Below, one piece after another: positions 42,316-42,318 of a DNA stretch of 42,318 nucleotides. The DNA is from Clostridia bacterium. Lineage in GTDB: Bacteria > Bacillota > Clostridia > Peptostreptococcales > Anaerovoracaceae. Positions within the stretch are counted from its first letter, which is position 1; every line of letters starts with the position of its first letter. The translations under genes and the position numbers were made by a program. The notes under the pieces are model-generated. The model saw only the letters and a program-made list of their open reading frames with translations, did no database searches and was not told the origin of the DNA. The stretch is taken from assembly GCA_902363595.1 (NCBI GenBank), contig CABJAP010000023.1:1-42318 (forward strand). The letters run 5' to 3'.

Positions 42316-42318
42316 CTT

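Noticed and set aside
1..42318. Prophage or conjugative element
   Set aside because: No structural, integrase, relaxase or replication genes, and no tRNA or attachment site could be seen within the window.

Overview
The window looks like chromosomal DNA of an anaerobic Gram-positive bacterium of the class Clostridia. The evidence is strong AGGAGG-type ribosome binding sites, a BMP-family lipoprotein, a ferredoxin-fused EtfA and a 2-hydroxyacyl-CoA dehydratase, which together point to an amino-acid or organic-acid fermenter. A species cannot be named from sequence reading alone. Almost every gene lies on the minus strand; only a PucR-like regulator and a C45-family acyltransferase/hydrolase are on the plus strand.

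Region 1 (about 0.6-8.4 kb) is ordinary cell physiology. It holds a nucleoside-type ABC importer (BMP lipoprotein, double ATPase, two permeases) with xanthine phosphoribosyltransferase upstream. Above that are a type I signal peptidase and a 540-residue coiled-coil protein built on a very regular 11-residue repeat. Region 2 (8.7-16.3 kb) holds a MATE exporter, an M81 metallohydrolase, a cyclase-family hydrolase, a small cupin, a frameshifted LuxR regulator, an MFS carrier and a PucR-like regulator.

Region 3 (16.4-33.2 kb) is the catabolic core. One translationally coupled operon encodes a CocE-type hydrolase, two 2-hydroxyacyl-CoA dehydratase subunits and a family III CoA-transferase. An MFS + carboxylesterase + small membrane protein operon follows, with an AraC regulator beside it. 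A third operon encodes a family I CoA-transferase, acyl-CoA dehydrogenase, EtfB, EtfA with an N-terminal 2x[4Fe-4S] ferredoxin, and an MFS carrier. Region 4 (33.5-42.3 kb) repeats the MFS + carboxylesterase cassette, adds a CapA-like protein and a second MATE exporter, and ends with a C45 Ntn-hydrolase and a second copy of the cyclase.

Read together, the accessory genes could import esters or amides, hydrolyse them, activate the released 2-hydroxy or unsaturated acids with CoA, dehydrate the 2-hydroxyacyl-CoA to an enoyl-CoA and reduce it with an ETF/ferredoxin system. The substrate is unknown, and the ATP-dependent dehydratase activator is not in the window. One dehydratase subunit appears to lack the cysteines that normally hold the iron-sulfur cluster.

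The window begins and ends in a perfect 112-bp inverted repeat that reads outwards like the junction of two overlapping genes, which may mark contig ends in a repeat. A 167-bp tandem repeat with internal hairpins lies at the left, and a dispersed ~40-bp repeat follows two operon ends.
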